A stretch of DNA of 64,000 bases, taken from contig JBGAJN010000001.1 of assembly GCA_044224905.1 (NCBI GenBank), positions 930,001-994,000 of the forward strand. Reading direction: 5' to 3'. Of this stretch, positions 40,585 to 48,565 are shown piece by piece (position 1 is the first letter of the stretch; each line of letters starts with the position of its first letter). Under the pieces are notes generated by a model. That model saw only the letters and a program-made list of their open reading frames with translations. It was not told where the DNA came from and ran no database searches. A program made the position numbers and the translations under genes. This DNA is from JBGAJN01 sp044224905. GTDB lineage: Bacteria; Verrucomicrobiota; Verrucomicrobiia; Limisphaerales; JBGAJN01.

Positions 40585-41688
40585 TTACACGTTGAACTTG
40601 AAGAGCAGGACGTCGCCGTCTTTCACGACGTATTCCTTGCCTTCCATGCGGTAGAGGCCCTTGTCGCGCGCGGCGGCGACGGAGCCGCAGTTCACGAGGT
40701 CCTGATAGGCGACGGTTTCCGCCTTGATGAAGCCGCGTTCGAAATCGCTGTGGATTACGCCCGCCGCCATCGGCGCGGTGTCCCCAGCGTGAATGGTCCA
40801 CGCGCGGACTTCCTTTTCACCGGCGGTGAAGTAGGTACGCAAACCGAGCAAATGATACGTGGCGCGGATCAGACCGCCGACACCGGATTCCTTCACGCCG
40901 AGTTCGGCGAGGAACGCCTTCGCTTCTTCGTCGCTCAAATCCACGAGGTCGCTCTCGATTTGCGCGCTGATGATAACAGCTTCGCAGGCGAGGTGGCTCT
41001 TGGCGTATTCGCGAACTTTGAGGACGTACGGATTGGTGTCGGCCGTGGCGAGATCACCTTCCTTAACGTTGCACGCGAAGATCGTCGGCTTGTCCGTCAT
41101 CAGGAACAGGGCGCGAGCGATGACTTTGTCTTCCGGCGTCAACTGCGCGAGCATCGCGGGCTTGCCGGCGTCGAGAACGGGTTCGATTTTCTGGAGGACC
41201 GCTTGTTCGGCAAGGGCCGCTTTGTCACCGCGTTTGGCGTCCTTGGACAAACGTTCGAGGCGCTTCTTCACGGTCTCCATATCCGCGAGGATCAGTTCGG
41301 TATTGATGACTTCAATGTCGCGGACGGGATCGACGGAGCCAGCCACGTGGATGATGTCGGCATCTTCAAAGCAACGGACGACCTGAACGATGGCGTCCAC
41401 TTCGCGGATGTGGGTGAGGAATTTGTTGCCCAACCCTTCGCCAGCCGCCGCGCCTTTGACGAGGCCGGCGATGTCCACGAATTCAATCGCCGCCGGAATT
41501 GTGACCTGCGTCTTGGCGATGCCTTTGAGCACTTCGAGGCGCTCATCGGGCACGGTGACGATGCCGACGTTCGGATCGATCGTGCAAAAAGGATAGTTGG
41601 CCGCCTGCGCCTTGCGGGTGCGGGTGACGGCGTTGAACAAGGTGGACTTGCCTACGTTGGGCAGACCGACGATTCCGGCTTTCAGCAT
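40585..41688 (-). CDS. ychF: Redox-regulated ATPase/GTPase YchF
   Basis: A 367-residue cytosolic P-loop protein. The nucleotide motif is GLPNVGKST at residues 8-16, with N-Y-P-F-C-T-I-D-P-N-V-G after it, the family's G2 region. The C-terminal TGS domain is visible (residues about 280-366, LRTYFTAGEKEVRAW and YVVKDGDVLLFKFNV). YchF (OLA1) prefers ATP, binds ribosomes and affects stress response. The length is normal. It is followed on the same strand by the small exported protein, and preceded by obg with a palindrome in the 121-base gap. Nearby genes rplU, rpmA and obg make this a ribosome-related neighbourhood. Confidence 0.95.
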   Translation of the reverse strand: MLKAGIVGLPNVGKSTLFNAVTRTRKAQAANYPFCTIDPNVGIVTVPDERLEVLKGIAKTQVTIPAAIEFVDIAGLVKGAAAGEGLGNKFLTHIREVDAIVQVVRCFEDADIIHVAGSVDPVRDIEVINTELILADMETVKKRLERLSKDAKRGDKAALAEQAVLQKIEPVLDAGKPAMLAQLTPEDKVIARALFLMTDKPTIFACNVKEGDLATADTNPYVLKVREYAKSHLACEAVIISAQIESDLVDLSDEEAKAFLAELGVKESGVGGLIRATYHLLGLRTYFTAGEKEVRAWTIHAGDTAPMAAGVIHSDFERGFIKAETVAYQDLVNCGSVAAARDKGLYRMEGKEYVVKDGDVLLFKFNV

Positions 41689-41719
41689 AAATTCAGTTCT
41701 GGATTGGCCCGCTAGCCGA

Positions 41720-41803
41720 GCCCGCTAAACACGCGAAGCATCGCTAAAAGGGATGCGGGATTTCAGCAAAATTCTTTTCGCGTCTTTGGCGTGATTCGCG
41801 GGT
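41720..41803. repeat. Imperfect palindrome, family 1, copy C
   Basis: Left arm begins at 41720 (GCCCGCTAAACACGCGAA), right arm ends at 41803 (reverse complement ACCCGCGAATCACGCCAA). It lies in the gap between the obg stop and the ychF start, where it could form a hairpin in the transcript. Confidence 0.6.
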
Positions 41804-41809
41804 GATAAA

Positions 41810-42997
41810 TTATTCCTCCGTCGCGGCTTCCACGGCCTCGCGCACGGTCTGTTTGAATTTCTCGATGCCTTCGTCGAAGGCGGCGGACATCGTCAATACC
41901 GGCGTCTTGCGAATCTTCCGCTTGAAAACTTTCAAGTTCGCTTCGGCCTGGGGCTCGTCCATCTTGTTCGCGACGACGAGGCGCGGCTTCTTGAGCATGT
42001 CCGGCGCGTAGTGGCCGAGTTCTTCGAGCACCTGCTTGTAATCGTCCCACGGCTCGCGGTTGTCCGTGCCAGCCATGTCCACGAGGATGACGAGCACCTT
42101 GCAACGTTGGATGTGCCGGAGAAATTTGTGGCCGAGGCCGACATTTTCGTGCGCGCCTTCGATCAAGCCGGGCACATCGCATACGGTGAGTCGTTTGTAA
42201 TCCTGATACTCCATGATGCCGACCTGCGGGGTCAGCGTGGTGAACGGATACGGCGCGATCTTCGGACGCGCTTTCGAAATGGCCGCGAGCAAGGTGGACT
42301 TGCCAGCGTTCGGATATCCCACGAGGCCGACCTCAGCGAGCATGCGCAATTCAAAGCGGAATTCGCCTTCGTCGCCTTCTTCACCCGGTTGCGCAAAACG
42401 CGGCGATTGCCGGCGTGAGGTGGCGAAATTGCGATTGCCGAGACCGCCACGACCGCCTTTGCAAAGCACGAACTGCTGTCCGTTTTCAGTCAGGTCGGCA
42501 ATGAGTTCGCCGCGCGGATCTTCTTCGCCGCCTTCGCCTTCATCACTGTCTTCCTTCGAAAGATCGATTTCCATCGCGCGCACGGTGCCGGAATGCCGGA
42601 TCACGGGACGCGTGCCGGTGCTGAGCATGAGAGGCTTCTCCGACTCTTCATCTTCGTCCTGATCTTCGGGATCCACTTCCTCCAACGGCTTCGGTTTGGA
42701 GGGGAGTTTCCACACCAGCGTGCCGCAGGGAACTTTGATAATGAGATCCTTGCCAGCGTGGCCGTCCATGCCCTTGCCCATGCCATGGTCGCCGCTAGGG
42801 GCAATCAAGCGCGGCTGATAATACTGGCCGATCAGGTTGTTCAGGTCGTGATCCGCTTCGAGGATGACATCGCCGCCGCGACCACCATTGCCGCCGCTCG
42901 GGCCACCCTTGGTGATATAGGCTTCACGATGAAACGCCACGCAGCCCTTACCGCCGTGACCGGCGCGGGCGTAAACTTTGATCTCGTCGATGAACAT
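41810..42997 (-). CDS. obg: GTPase Obg with acidic insertion
   Basis: A 395-residue ribosome-assembly GTPase. The glycine-rich Obg fold covers residues 1-190 (GGKGCVAFHREAYITKGGPS, DLIIKVPCGTLVW, FVLCKGGRGGLGN), the G domain begins with GYPNAGKST at residues 227-235, followed by YPFTTL, DVPGLIEGA and NKMD. Between about residues 98 and 160 the Obg fold contains an extra stretch of roughly 60 residues, strongly acidic (DPEDQDEDEESE, then SKEDSDEGEGGEED), which ordinary Obg proteins lack. The C-terminal OCT domain is absent, as in many phyla. It is downstream of rplU-rpmA but separated by a strong intrinsic terminator. Confidence 0.95.
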   Translation of the reverse strand: MFIDEIKVYARAGHGGKGCVAFHREAYITKGGPSGGNGGRGGDVILEADHDLNNLIGQYYQPRLIAPSGDHGMGKGMDGHAGKDLIIKVPCGTLVWKLPSKPKPLEEVDPEDQDEDEESEKPLMLSTGTRPVIRHSGTVRAMEIDLSKEDSDEGEGGEEDPRGELIADLTENGQQFVLCKGGRGGLGNRNFATSRRQSPRFAQPGEEGDEGEFRFELRMLAEVGLVGYPNAGKSTLLAAISKARPKIAPYPFTTLTPQVGIMEYQDYKRLTVCDVPGLIEGAHENVGLGHKFLRHIQRCKVLVILVDMAGTDNREPWDDYKQVLEELGHYAPDMLKKPRLVVANKMDEPQAEANLKVFKRKIRKTPVLTMSAAFDEGIEKFKQTVREAVEAATEE

Positions 42998-43050
42998 GGC
43001 GTTATTTTAACCGAAAACCTGAAAACGAAAACCGGCTGTTTGCAACCGGT

Positions 43051-43085
43051 GCCAAAACAAAAAAGGCGAGGCCAATGACCTCGCC
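43051..43085 (-). terminator. Intrinsic terminator after rpmA
   Basis: On the minus strand, stem GGCGAGG / CCTCGCC (43079-43085 and 43065-43071, loop 7) is followed by TTTTTTGTTTT (43064 down to 43054). It lies between rpmA (stop at 43108) and obg (start at 42997), so it should end most rplU-rpmA transcripts before obg. Confidence 0.85.
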
Positions 43086-43107
43086 GTGAAAAATGTGTGC
43101 GGCCGAA

Positions 43108-43374
43108 TTAGTTCTTATTGGTCGGCTGCGTGTCGGGCATCACGTTGACGCGCTGGCTAGCTTTGTCGAACTTGACCGTGCCATCGACAAGCGCAAACAG
43201 CGTCCAGTCACGACCGGTGCCGACGTTCTTGCCCGCGATGAACTTCGTGCCGCGTTGGCGCACGAGGATGCTGCCTGCGGTGACGAAGGTGTTGCCAAAT
43301 TCTTTAACGCCAAGCCGTTTGCTGACGCTGTCGCGTCCGTTACGAACGCTGCCTTGACCTTTCTTGTGTGCCAT
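43108..43374 (-). CDS. rpmA: 50S ribosomal protein L27
   Basis: An 88-residue ribosomal protein of normal length. The N-terminus MAHKKGQGSVRNGRDS lies near the peptidyl-transferase centre in the assembled ribosome; there is no extra N-terminal tail, so no protease processing is expected. Conserved RLGVKEFG and the basic R-Q-R-G-T-K-F segment are present. It follows rplU by 12 bases in the standard rplU-rpmA order, and an intrinsic terminator follows it. The order rplU-rpmA-obg is widely kept in bacteria. Confidence 0.97.
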   Translation of the reverse strand: MAHKKGQGSVRNGRDSVSKRLGVKEFGNTFVTAGSILVRQRGTKFIAGKNVGTGRDWTLFALVDGTVKFDKASQRVNVMPDTQPTNKN

Positions 43375-43386
43375 AAAATCTTCTCT

Positions 43387-43698
43387 TTAAGCTTTGATTG
43401 CCGTGATCTTGACCACGGTCAGTTCCTGACGGTGACCGATGCTCTTATGATAGCCCTTGCGGCGCTTCATTTTGAACGAAAGGGTCTTCACGCCGCGAAT
43501 GTGGCTGACCACGTCGGCTTCAACGGTGGCGTTCGCCACGGTGGGGGAACCCACGCTGAGCTTACCTTCATTGTTGACGAGCAACACACGGTCGAACTTG
43601 ACCGGCTTGCCGGCCTCAATGTCGAGACGTTCGATTTCGAGCGTGTCACCGGCGGCCACGCGGTACTGTTTGCTTCCGGTTTCTAAAATCGCATACAT
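43387..43698 (-). CDS. rplU: 50S ribosomal protein L21
   Basis: A 103-residue ribosomal protein of normal length, starting MYAILETGSKQYRVAAGD. The conserved R-V-A-x-G-D, the L-x-V-G-x-P-x-V (LSVGSPTVANA) and the C-terminal FKMKRRKGYHKSIGHRQ, which contacts 23S rRNA, are all present. It is the first gene of the rplU-rpmA operon. A candidate promoter lies about 30-55 bases upstream, and a small CCCC-TTAA-GGGG hairpin sits between it and the start codon (43707-43719), where autoregulation would be possible though not shown. Confidence 0.97.
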   Translation of the reverse strand: MYAILETGSKQYRVAAGDTLEIERLDIEAGKPVKFDRVLLVNNEGKLSVGSPTVANATVEADVVSHIRGVKTLSFKMKRRKGYHKSIGHRQELTVVKITAIKA

Positions 43699-43724
43699 AA
43701 TTCTTCCCCATTAAGGGGACGGCG

Positions 43725-43753
43725 ATGGAACCAAAATCAAAGGTGAGTGTCAA
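43725..43753 (-). promoter_or_regulatory. Candidate promoter for rplU-rpmA
   Basis: On the minus strand TTGACA (43753-43748), a 17-base spacer and TTCCAT (43730-43725) lie about 30 bases before the rplU start. The -35 is perfect; the -10 matches poorly. Confidence 0.4.
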
Positions 43754-43837
43754 CTGCTCATTTAATACTTTTTCAAAGGTGATTTCAGTAATCCAGGTCG
43801 GACTTGCCTGCCGGTGAGAGATTGCTACAAGAAAACC

Positions 43838-44779
43838 ATGAGGTTCGCACTCGTGTGTCAAGTTTGCGTGGTGTTGCTGTTCAATGGTTGCTCGACATGG
43901 ACGCCGCCGTCCCATGCGGAGGTCCAGCGATATGCACTGGAGGCGGAAAAATACTGGCAGATGGATCCGCCCAACGGGGAACGATTCGATGCTTCGGGGC
44001 TCCTGATGCTGCCAGGCAATTCCCTGCTGACGGTGAATGATCGCGGTGCGGGCCTGTATCGCATCGAGTTCACTGCGAGTACGAATTCGGTGAAACTGGT
44101 GCCGGTGACAAATTGTTTCACCGAACCGCAGCTCGCGCCGTTCGCGAAGGAAAAGGTGGAACGCTACGATTGCGAAGGGATCGCGCGGGACGAGCAGGGG
44201 AGGCTTTATGTTTGCGAGGAGGCGAATCGCTGGATTCTGCGGTTTGACCCGAAGACCGAGAAAGTTGACCGGCTCGACATCGATTGGTCGCCCGTGAAGA
44301 AGTATTTTCATCCAACCGATCGCAACGCTTCACTGGAAGGCGTGGCGATTGGTGGCGGGAAGCTCTGGGTGGCCAATGAGCGTCAACGCGGGCGAATCAT
44401 CGCCGTGGACTTGGCGACGTTGAAGGTGGAGCGGGATTTCGCGGTTTATCCCAGCAGCAGCAAAGCGCACGACCCGCACTACTCGGACCTATGCTGGTTC
44501 GAGGGTGAATTGTGGGTGCTGATGCGCGAAGCGCACGTGCTGTTGCGGGTGAATCCGCAAACGGAGGAAGTGCTGGCGGAGTTTTCATTTGGCGAAATGG
44601 AGCGGAAGAAAGAGGTGGTTTACAACTCGCGCTATCCTACCAGCACGATGGAGGGCGTAGCCGTCGATGCCGACTACATCTGGCTTTGCACCGACAACAA
44701 CGGTCAGAGCCGTTGGATTGCGCCGGGCGATATCCGACCGACGCTCTTCAAGTGCCGAAGGCCGGATCGGGCGAAGTGA
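43838..44779 (+). CDS. Exported esterase-like/phytase-type beta-propeller lipoprotein candidate
   Basis: About 313 residues from ATG 43838, chosen because it gives a short secretion signal (LVCQVCVVLLFNGCS) with a cysteine that could be a lipoprotein anchor, although the residues before it are not an ideal lipobox. The mature part has propeller-type repeats: ASGLLMLPGNSLLTVNDRG, CEGIARDEQGRLYVCEEANR, LEGVAIGGGKLWVANERQRG and MEGVAVDADYIWLCTDNNG, as in SdiA-regulated/esterase-like-phytase families. The repeated E-G-V/I-A motif usually binds calcium. Function is uncertain. It is divergent from rplU and upstream of the fatty-acid genes. Confidence 0.7.
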   Translation: MRFALVCQVCVVLLFNGCSTWTPPSHAEVQRYALEAEKYWQMDPPNGERFDASGLLMLPGNSLLTVNDRGAGLYRIEFTASTNSVKLVPVTNCFTEPQLAPFAKEKVERYDCEGIARDEQGRLYVCEEANRWILRFDPKTEKVDRLDIDWSPVKKYFHPTDRNASLEGVAIGGGKLWVANERQRGRIIAVDLATLKVERDFAVYPSSSKAHDPHYSDLCWFEGELWVLMREAHVLLRVNPQTEEVLAEFSFGEMERKKEVVYNSRYPTSTMEGVAVDADYIWLCTDNNGQSRWIAPGDIRPTLFKCRRPDRAK

Positions 44780-44804
44780 TGAGTTGAGCGCGGCGCTTCC
44801 TAGG

Positions 44805-44843
44805 CGTTTCATCCCTCTTGCTTCATAACTCATCCCTTTCCTC
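44805..44843. repeat. Family 2 palindrome, half copy
   Basis: The stretch GCGTTTCATCCCTCTTGCTT followed by CATAACTCATCCC matches the right arm of the 38961-39038 palindrome. Its left partner (ATGAGTT near 44779-44785) is short. It lies between the propeller gene and fabD. Confidence 0.4.
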
Positions 44844-44897
44844 CGTCTCGCTTCCCGCTTCCCATTCGAGCGCGGTTCGTGTTTCATCGCCGCCTTT

Positions 44898-45821
44898 ATG
44901 AGCAAAACTGCATTGTTGTTTGCCGGTCAGGGCGCGCAGGTCGTGGGCATGGGCAAGGATTTGGCGGAACAATTCCCGACCGCGAAGGCGTTGTTTGATC
45001 GGGCGAACGCCGCGCTCGGCTATGACTTGGCGGGCGTGTGCTTCAATGGACCGGAAGCGGAACTCACGAAGACCGAAAACGCGCAGCCGGCCATCTTCCT
45101 CGTGAGCTGGGTCGCGCTGGAATTGCTCAAGGAAAAGGTGCCCGGCTTGAAATTCGACGCAACGGCTGGCTTGTCACTCGGCGAATTCACCGCGTTAACC
45201 GCGGCGGGCGCGATGAGCTTCGAGGATGGGATCAAGGTCGTGCGTCAGCGCGGGCGTTTCATGCAGGAAGCCTGCGAAGCCACGCAAGGCACGATGGCTG
45301 CGATCATCGGTCTCGATGAAGCGCCGACGAAGGAAGTCTGCGATGCGACTGGCGTGACGATGGCGAATCTCAATTGTCCCGGTCAGATCGTGATCTCGGG
45401 CGAAGTCACGAAGATCAACGCTGCGTGCGAAGCCGCCAAGGCCAAGGGTGCCAAGCGCGCGTTGCCGCTGACGGTGGCGGGCGCGTATCACTCGCCGTTG
45501 ATGGCGAGCGCGCAGCCGAAACTCGCCGGTGCGTTGGCCCAGATCCAACTTCGCCTACCGCAAGTGCCGGTCATCGCCAACGTCACCGCGCAACCGCATG
45601 GCGCGAATGTTTCTGAAGTGCTCGTTCAACAAGTCACCAACTCTGTCCGCTGGGAAGCGTCGATGCGCCACTTGCTCGCGCAGGGCTTCACGCGCTTTAT
45701 CGAACTCGGGCCTGGCACGGCGCTGAGCGGCTTCATGAAGCGGATCGACAAGGGCGCGCAGATGTTGAACGTGGCGGATGTGGCGAGTCTTGAGGCAACC
45801 GCGAAAGCGCTGACGGCTTGA
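44898..45821 (+). CDS. fabD: Malonyl-CoA:ACP transacylase
   Basis: A 307-residue cytosolic enzyme that moves malonyl from CoA to acyl carrier protein, the entry step of fatty acid elongation. The N-terminus has the family LFAGQGAQVVGMG; the nucleophile is S93 in GLSLGEFTAL; the partner histidine is H198 in GAYHSPLM; and R118 in VVRQRGRFM binds malonate. All key residues are present and the length is typical. It leads the order fabD-fabG-acpP-fabF; fabH and plsX, often found before fabD, are not here. No Shine-Dalgarno sequence is visible before its ATG. Confidence 0.97.
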   Translation: MSKTALLFAGQGAQVVGMGKDLAEQFPTAKALFDRANAALGYDLAGVCFNGPEAELTKTENAQPAIFLVSWVALELLKEKVPGLKFDATAGLSLGEFTALTAAGAMSFEDGIKVVRQRGRFMQEACEATQGTMAAIIGLDEAPTKEVCDATGVTMANLNCPGQIVISGEVTKINAACEAAKAKGAKRALPLTVAGAYHSPLMASAQPKLAGALAQIQLRLPQVPVIANVTAQPHGANVSEVLVQQVTNSVRWEASMRHLLAQGFTRFIELGPGTALSGFMKRIDKGAQMLNVADVASLEATAKALTA

Positions 45822-45855
45822 ACTGATTGCTGAACACTGATTACTGTTTCAACCA
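45822..45855. repeat. Family 3 repeat, one arm
   Basis: CTGATTGCTGAACACTGATT and ACTG following it, in the gap between fabD and fabG. A close relative, CTGATCACTGAACACTGTTT, lies at 48612-48633 within a full palindrome. Only one arm is seen here. Confidence 0.4.
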
Positions 45856-45856
45856 C

Positions 45857-46600
45857 ATGAGCCAACTCACCAACCAAATCGCCGTCGTCACGGGTGCCGG
45901 TCGCGGCATCGGTCGCGCCATTGCCCTGAAGTTCGCCGCGGAAGGCGCGGACGTCGTCTGTGTTTCGCGGACGCAGGAGAATTCGGAAAAGGTCGCCAAC
46001 GAAGTCCGCGCGCTCGGCCGCAAAGCCTGGGCGCATGCCGTCGATGTCGCGAGCGCCGCTGCCGTCACGGCGGCGGGCGAAAAGATTCTCGCCGAAGCCG
46101 GCAAGGTGGACATTTTGATCAACAACGCCGGCGTCACGCGCGACGGTTTGCTGATGCGCATGAGCGAGGAAGATTGGGACACCGTGCTCGACACGAATCT
46201 CAAGGGCGCGTTCCTCATGACGAAGGCTTTCACGCGCGCGTTCCTCAAGCAGCGGTCCGGCCGGATCATCAATGTCGCCTCGATCATCGGCCTCATCGGC
46301 AATGCTGGCCAGTGCAACTACTCCGCGAGCAAGGCCGCGTTGATCGGCTTCACGAAATCCGTAGCGCGCGAACTCGCTTCCCGCGGCATCACCGTCAATG
46401 CGCTGGCGCCCGGATTCATCGAGACCGACATGACGGCGGTGTTGGGTCAGGAGATTCGCGATGAGCTGTTGAAGAAGATTCCGCTGAGCACGCTGGGGCA
46501 GCCGGAAGACATCGCAAACGCCGCGTTATTTCTTGCCAGCCCCGCCGCACGCTATATCACTGGACAGGTGTTGACCGTCGATGGTGGGATGGTGATGTAA
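45857..46600 (+). CDS. fabG: 3-oxoacyl-ACP reductase
   Basis: A 247-residue short-chain dehydrogenase that reduces 3-oxoacyl-ACP with NADPH. The cofactor motif TGAGRGIG is at residues 12-19, N-N-A-G at about 89-92, and the catalytic triad S142, Y155 and K159 (in NYSASKA) is complete. The proximal R near the cofactor motif supports NADPH use. ATG 45857 is chosen over an earlier ATG (45827), which overlaps the repeat arm. A typical C-terminal VDGGMVM ends the protein. It is 35 bases after fabD and 98 bases before acpP, where a candidate promoter lies. Confidence 0.97.
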   Translation: MSQLTNQIAVVTGAGRGIGRAIALKFAAEGADVVCVSRTQENSEKVANEVRALGRKAWAHAVDVASAAAVTAAGEKILAEAGKVDILINNAGVTRDGLLMRMSEEDWDTVLDTNLKGAFLMTKAFTRAFLKQRSGRIINVASIIGLIGNAGQCNYSASKAALIGFTKSVARELASRGITVNALAPGFIETDMTAVLGQEIRDELLKKIPLSTLGQPEDIANAALFLASPAARYITGQVLTVDGGMVM

Positions 46601-46641
46601 CCGGTGACACAAAAATGAAACCTTGGCTCGAATATCAGGGC

Positions 46642-46670
46642 TTGACGGGCTCCCCCGGCTGCCTTAGAGA
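46642..46670 (+). promoter_or_regulatory. Candidate promoter for acpP
   Basis: TTGACG (46642-46647), a 17-base spacer and TAGAGA (46665-46670), giving a leader of about 22 bases before acpP. The same -35 and a similar -10 precede the gene at 19657. An internal promoter for the abundant carrier protein would be expected. Confidence 0.45.
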
Positions 46671-46698
46671 CACGGGCAATTAACGAAACGAAAGACCC

Positions 46699-46941
46699 AT
46701 GGCTGAAAAAACGATCGAACAACGTGTAAAAGACATCATCGTCGAGCAACTCGGCGTGAACGCCGACCAAGTGACTCCCGAAGCCAAATTCATTGAGGAT
46801 TTGGGCGCGGATTCTCTCGACACGGTGGAATTGGTCATGGCCCTCGAAGAGGAGTTCGGCCAGGAAATCCCCGACGAAGAAGCTGAGAAGCTTCAGAGCG
46901 TGGGCGATGTGACCAAGTTCATCGAAGAGAGCCAGAAGTAA
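46699..46941 (+). CDS. acpP: Acyl carrier protein
   Basis: An 80-residue, very acidic protein that carries growing acyl chains. The phosphopantetheine attachment site is S39 in GADSLDTVELVM, with the helix II that contacts partner enzymes following it. Length is typical and no Cys is present. It sits between fabG and fabF; a candidate promoter lies before it and a strong hairpin with a T-tract lies after it, so its message is probably made in excess of fabF. The weak GAAAG before the ATG is the best ribosome-binding candidate. Confidence 0.98.
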   Translation: MAEKTIEQRVKDIIVEQLGVNADQVTPEAKFIEDLGADSLDTVELVMALEEEFGQEIPDEEAEKLQSVGDVTKFIEESQK

Positions 46942-46957
46942 GCTCCGAGAATTTCCA

Positions 46958-47001
46958 GGGGCAGCGGCGGCTGTTTAGCGTGCGCTGCCCCTTTTGATTT
47001 T
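46958..47001 (+). terminator. Terminator or attenuator between acpP and fabF
   Basis: Stem GGGGCAGCG (46958-46966) / CGCTGCCCC (46983-46991), 16-base loop, then TTTTGATTTT directly before the fabF ATG at 47002. It ends the acpP message and leaves no room for a fabF ribosome-binding site. Confidence 0.75.
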
Positions 47002-48261
47002 ATGGCAGGCAATTGGACCGATCGTAGAGTCGTCATCACCGGCATCGGCGTCGTTTCCCCGCTGGGAAATGACCTCGACACCCTTTGGAAAAACGTGATC
47101 GCCGGCCAGTGCGGCATCGACATGATCACGGCCTTCGATCCGACGGCGTTCGATTGCAAAATCGCCGCGCAAGTGAAGGACTTTGACGCCGCTCCGGCGT
47201 TCCCTTCGCCCAAGGAAGTCCGCCGCACCGATCGCTTCGCGCAATTCGGCGTCTACGCCGGTTGGCAGGCGCTCAAGGACTCCGGCCTCGACCTCGAAAA
47301 GGTGAACCGCGACGAAGTTGGCGTGTTCATCGGCTCCGGTATTGGCGGTCTCTACACCACGGCCGAGCAGCATCGCACCATGATGCAGAAGGGCCCCGGT
47401 CGCCTTTCGCCGTTCATGATCCCGATGCTCATCCTGAACATGGCTTCGGGCATCTTCTCGATGTATTACAAGCTGCGCGGGCCGAACGTGGCCACGTGCT
47501 CCGCTTGTGCGACGGCCACGCACGCGCTCGGCGAAGCCTGGCGCACGATCAAGATGGGCGATGCGAGCGTGATGTTCGCGGGCGGCACCGAAGCCACGAT
47601 CACCGACCTCGGCATCGGCGGCTTTTGCGCGATGCGTGCGATGAGCACTCGCAACGACGATCCGAAGCGTTCCTCGCGTCCGTTCGATGTCGACCGCGAT
47701 GGTTTCGTGATGGGTGAAGGCGCGGGCGTGTTGGTTCTCGAAGAACTCGAACACGCAAAGGCGCGCGGGGCGAAGATTTATTGCGAACTCCTGGGTTACG
47801 GCAACACCGCCGACGCGAACCACATGACCTCACCCGCTCCGGGCGGCGAAGGCGCAGCGCGTTGCATGAAGATGGCCTTGAAGAACGCTGGCCTGAACCC
47901 GACGGACATCGCCTACGTCAATGCCCACGGCACCTCGACGCCGCAGGGTGACGTTTGCGAGACGCAGGCGGTCAAGACCGTCTTCGGCGATCACGCGAAG
48001 AAACTCGCCGTGAGTTCCACCAAGGGCGCCACGGGCCACATGCTCGGCGCTGCTGGTGCCGTCGAAATGGCGATTTGCTGCAAGGCGATCCAAACGCAGA
48101 TCGCTCCGCCGACGATCAATCTTCAGAACCCCGATCCGCAGTGCGATCTGGACTACGTCCCGCACACCGCGCGCGAAATGCCGATCAACGCCATCGTGAA
48201 CAACTCCTTTGGCTTCGGCGGCCACAACGCTACGGTGATCGGTCGGAAGTTTGTGAGCTAG
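47002..48261 (+). CDS. fabF: 3-oxoacyl-ACP synthase II
   Basis: A 419-residue condensing enzyme that elongates acyl-ACP with malonyl-ACP. The active-site cysteine is C169 in CSACATATHA, and the two histidines are in VNAHGTSTPQGD and ATGHMLGAAG; the C-terminal NNSFGFGGHNA is also present, so the catalytic set is complete. The length is typical. It is downstream of acpP with a hairpin and T-tract between them; its ATG begins 10 bases after the T-tract, so either transcription reads through, or translation starts on a very short leader. It is the last recognisable gene of the fatty-acid set. Confidence 0.97.
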   Translation: MAGNWTDRRVVITGIGVVSPLGNDLDTLWKNVIAGQCGIDMITAFDPTAFDCKIAAQVKDFDAAPAFPSPKEVRRTDRFAQFGVYAGWQALKDSGLDLEKVNRDEVGVFIGSGIGGLYTTAEQHRTMMQKGPGRLSPFMIPMLILNMASGIFSMYYKLRGPNVATCSACATATHALGEAWRTIKMGDASVMFAGGTEATITDLGIGGFCAMRAMSTRNDDPKRSSRPFDVDRDGFVMGEGAGVLVLEELEHAKARGAKIYCELLGYGNTADANHMTSPAPGGEGAARCMKMALKNAGLNPTDIAYVNAHGTSTPQGDVCETQAVKTVFGDHAKKLAVSSTKGATGHMLGAAGAVEMAICCKAIQTQIAPPTINLQNPDPQCDLDYVPHTAREMPINAIVNNSFGFGGHNATVIGRKFVS

Positions 48262-48279
48262 CGAGGCAGGGCAACACGC

Positions 48280-48474
48280 ATGAAAGATCCCGTTGGTTTG
48301 GTCGTCGCAATTTTGTTCATAGCCTTCGGAGCTTCAGCTTTATTTTGGCCTGAATGGTATTACAAAAAGAATACTTCAGAGCAGCAAGCGAGGGACCGCA
48401 AGGTGGTGCGGCGAGTTGGTTTTATTATGCTCCCGTTGGGGACTATTTTGTTGGCAATGCGTTTCATTGGTTGA
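48280..48474 (+). CDS. Small membrane protein
   Basis: A 64-residue protein with two hydrophobic segments: VGLVVAILFIAFGASALFWP and a second near residues 46-61 (VGFIMLPLGTILLAMRFIG), separated by a charged loop (KKNTSEQQARDRKVVRR). It begins 19 bases after fabF on the same strand. No family or motif is recognised, but such two-helix proteins often sit in the inner membrane as accessory subunits. The small size and simple composition leave some doubt that it is expressed. Confidence 0.5.
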   Translation: MKDPVGLVVAILFIAFGASALFWPEWYYKKNTSEQQARDRKVVRRVGFIMLPLGTILLAMRFIG

Positions 48475-48565
48475 AGGCGCTTCGTTTGTCGCAGTCGCGA
48501 TTTGCAGTAGAGCGCAATTGAGGAGCGGGCAACACTGCGATGAATTTCCGTCTTTTCTTGGCGAA

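Noticed and set aside
40507..41715. 402-codon plus-strand open frame
   Set aside because: An exact antisense shadow of ychF, whose family motifs are all on the minus strand.
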